A program made the position numbers and the translations under genes. From contig JAGLDW010000290.1 in assembly GCA_023145395.1 (NCBI GenBank), forward strand, positions 1-6,851: DNA of 6,851 nt, read 5' to 3'. Numbering within the stretch: position 1 is the stretch's first letter; each line of letters begins with the position of its first letter. Positions 4,943 through 6,851 of this stretch are shown here, piece by piece. This DNA is from Lentisphaeria bacterium (lineage in GTDB: Bacteria; Verrucomicrobiota; Lentisphaeria; Oligosphaerales; Lenti-02). The notes under the pieces are model-generated. The model did no database searches and had not been told where the DNA came from. It saw only the letters and a program-made list of their open reading frames with translations.

Positions 4943-6781
4943 ATGACTTCACATCTTCGGAATATCCGCCGCCTGATCACCGGATTGGTCGCGAGCGCCT
5001 GTCTGCTGACCGTTGGCCGCGTGTCGGGAGCACCTCCCTCGCAGGCGAGAGCGGAGGCGGAGCTGGCTGCCTTGAAGGCAAGGGTCGCCGCCTTTCAGGT
5101 CGTCCCATTTCCCACCATTGCAGGCGACATCGTGCTGGAGGTCGGCCAGTCGTTGACAGTGGCGCATCTTCGCGGCGTGTCACTCACGGCCCTCCCCCCG
5201 GTTCTCGGGCAGCCCGTGAAGCCCTACGACAAGCGCATGAGTGATGGTTTCGCGCCAGGCGAGGCACCCTATGTGGCCAAGGACATCAAGCCCTTTCGCT
5301 TTCGCTATTTCAACTGCGAGTTCAACTATGGGGGATGGCACAACTATGCCATGGCCGACTACGCCTCGGCCCACGGCTTCAACATCGTCTATCCCTACAA
5401 TCGCAGCATGGCGGAGGGCGCCCACCTTCCGAAGGGAACGCAGTGGCTGCATTGGGGCGGTTTTATCGATTGGCACAAGTGGTTCGACAAGCATGGCCTG
5501 CCAGACGCCCGGTACGATATGCTGACAGACATGGATTTGCTGAAACTGCACACCGACGAGAAAGTACTCGCGCGGGTGGAACCCCCTAAAACCCTCAGGC
5601 AGGCGGCGGATCTGCTCATGATCGACATGGAGCATCCCGTGCTCTCTCCCAAGCGTCTTCGCAAGCAGTCCTGGTATCCAAAGGACACTGCAAAGGAGGA
5701 GCAAGACGCCTTTGAGGCGAAGTACTACAAGGGCTACAGCCTCACCTACACATCGGCCGTGGCGGCGGCGCGCAAGCAAGGCTGGCGGAACATCAGCATC
5801 TATGGATGGCAACCCTATGGACGCACGTGGGGAGGCCTGGAGAAGCCCGAGGTCGATCCTGGCTCAAACCATGCCTGGAACGCATTCGGCAAGCGCATCT
5901 ACGACACGGCGGACATCATCCACAACTCCGTCTATTGCTTCTACTGGGCACCTCGCAACGTGGCGTACGTCCTGGCCAATATCGACGCGAATATGGCGTT
6001 GATCCGATCCATGCCGAACCCCAAGCCGCTGCGCCCCTATTTCTGGACGCTGCTGCACGGCGGTGGTGGTGGCTGGCGCTGGTGGCGTGGTCAACCTCTG
6101 TCCAACGAGGAGCAGCGCGCCATGATCACCATGGCATTTTTCACCGGCATCGACGGTTTCGACTCCTGGAACTGGTCGGGAACGGGGAGCCACCACACAC
6201 CGCCCAGGCTGCTCGGAAAGAGTCAGGACTACTTCTCCAGCGGGGCAGACGTCATGCTCAAGGACTCCTTCGAACTAACGCCGGAGGGTGCCACTCCCGG
6301 TATGACGCCGGAACGCTTCCGCCGCCATGATGTGCTCCATATCGTCGAGGCAGACGGGAAGACAGAAACCTTGCGCTTTCAGAAAATTCGTCCGGGGACA
6401 AAGAACAACGGAGTCACAGAGGACCAGCTGTTCTTCCGCATGCCCAGCGCGAAATTGACTCCGCATCTGCGGATCAAGTCCGAGCCCGTGGCCGCCATGA
6501 TCGAGGGCATGGCGCTGGCGAAGCCACTGGAGTACATCCTTCGCCATGGCGAAGTGAAAGTGGACGTGCCCGCCCGCCGGCAATTCAAGGAGACGCTGCC
6601 CTTGGTCCGAAGGGTCAAGCTCGGGGACATCCACATTCTGGTCACGTACGACCCGGGTGTCGTTCATGGTGGGGAGCCGAGAAAGATCGTGCTTGCCGAC
6701 TTCGCTGGCCACGCGGGACTGACGCTCACACTACCCGCAGACGACGAAACACGCATCTTCGTGATCCGCGAGCAAAGGTAG
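4943..6781 (+). CDS. Secreted protein with a putative glycoside-hydrolase-like TIM barrel, family unassigned
   Basis: The 612-residue product has a clear signal peptide: basic NIRR (7-10), hydrophobic 11-24 and likely cleavage after VSGA (30). A short charged helix (33-50) and a small beta-rich part (about 55-85) follow. Residues about 115-415 show aromatic-rich strand-like segments typical of a (beta/alpha)8 barrel: FNIVYPYN (146-153), LLMIDMEHP (224-232), ISIYGWQPYG (284-293), SVYCFYW (329-335), LRPYFWTLLHG (363-373) and IDGFDSWNWSG (403-413). Asp228-x-Glu230 at the end of the presumed fourth strand resembles the D-x-E acid pair of some retaining hydrolases, and the whole order faintly recalls GH56 hyaluronidases. 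Residues about 435-612 look like a beta-rich accessory domain. Carbohydrate cleavage is an inference; a non-catalytic barrel is possible. It follows the protease gene by 28 bases. Confidence 0.92.
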   Translation: MTSHLRNIRRLITGLVASACLLTVGRVSGAPPSQARAEAELAALKARVAAFQVVPFPTIAGDIVLEVGQSLTVAHLRGVSLTALPPVLGQPVKPYDKRMSDGFAPGEAPYVAKDIKPFRFRYFNCEFNYGGWHNYAMADYASAHGFNIVYPYNRSMAEGAHLPKGTQWLHWGGFIDWHKWFDKHGLPDARYDMLTDMDLLKLHTDEKVLARVEPPKTLRQAADLLMIDMEHPVLSPKRLRKQSWYPKDTAKEEQDAFEAKYYKGYSLTYTSAVAAARKQGWRNISIYGWQPYGRTWGGLEKPEVDPGSNHAWNAFGKRIYDTADIIHNSVYCFYWAPRNVAYVLANIDANMALIRSMPNPKPLRPYFWTLLHGGGGGWRWWRGQPLSNEEQRAMITMAFFTGIDGFDSWNWSGTGSHHTPPRLLGKSQDYFSSGADVMLKDSFELTPEGATPGMTPERFRRHDVLHIVEADGKTETLRFQKIRPGTKNNGVTEDQLFFRMPSAKLTPHLRIKSEPVAAMIEGMALAKPLEYILRHGEVKVDVPARRQFKETLPLVRRVKLGDIHILVTYDPGVVHGGEPRKIVLADFAGHAGLTLTLPADDETRIFVIREQR

Positions 6782-6795
6782 GCGCACTGAGCGCC
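6781..6795. other. Short inverted repeat at the stop codon
   Basis: GGCGC (6781-6785) and GCGCC (6791-6795) form a perfect five-base stem with a five-base loop, starting on the last base of the stop codon. There is no T-tract after it, so it is a poor match to an intrinsic terminator. The remaining bases to 6851 show no gene or other structure I can support. Confidence 0.3.
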
Positions 6796-6851
6796 AGACT
6801 CCAGAGCTCACGCGCTTGTGGCTGATGCCGCGCAAGTTGAGTGTGCGCGGT

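Noticed and set aside
4999..5002. Possible lipoprotein cysteine (ASAC, Cys20) in the secreted barrel protein
   Set aside because: The -3 position is Ala where Leu/Val/Ile is expected, and hydrophobic residues continue past the cysteine to a normal VSGA cleavage site, so a standard signal peptide fits better.
6734..6851. An open minus-strand frame entering from the right edge
   Set aside because: It runs only about 37 codons before a stop, overlaps the end of the secreted-protein gene and shows no recognisable motif.

Overview
This is a GC-rich bacterial window with four convincing protein genes: one on the minus strand at the left, and three closely packed on the plus strand at the right. 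A 667-base intergenic region full of short repeats separates them. The style suggests a member of the PVC superphylum (Verrucomicrobiota, Kiritimatiellota, Lentisphaerota or Planctomycetota). The reasons are a secreted transglutaminase-like protein with a TPR-like tail, a large secreted protein of unassigned family, and intergenic hexanucleotide arrays based on CGATAC. The phylum is an inference from style, not from a marker gene.

Layout. Bases 22-1812 (minus) encode an exported 596-residue protein with a transglutaminase-like Cys-His-Asp core and a helical TPR-like C-terminal half. Bases 1813-2479 are non-coding and hold three types of repeat: three alternating copies of a 13-base TGTCAGGAARACA element, two facing hexamer arrays that are near reverse complements of each other, and a CTTCGTG-type tandem repeat. 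Bases 2480-4186 encode a long M20-family metallopeptidase. Bases 4183-4914 encode a CPBP/CAAX-type intramembrane protease that starts inside the stop codon of the peptidase gene. Bases 4943-6781 encode a secreted protein of 612 residues whose middle looks like a (beta/alpha)8 glycoside hydrolase barrel but which I cannot assign to a named family. The last 70 bases hold a short inverted repeat and nothing else I can call.

Working together. The three plus-strand genes are separated by a 4-base overlap and a 28-base gap, so they are probably one transcription unit. It joins a soluble peptidase or deacylase, a membrane protease and a secreted presumed carbohydrate-active enzyme. A shared pathway is possible but unproven. 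The minus-strand gene is divergent from this unit, and the repeat-rich region between them must carry both sets of start signals. The most unusual material is the intergenic repeat cluster and the unassigned secreted protein. I see no phage, transposase, CRISPR array, tRNA or rRNA.
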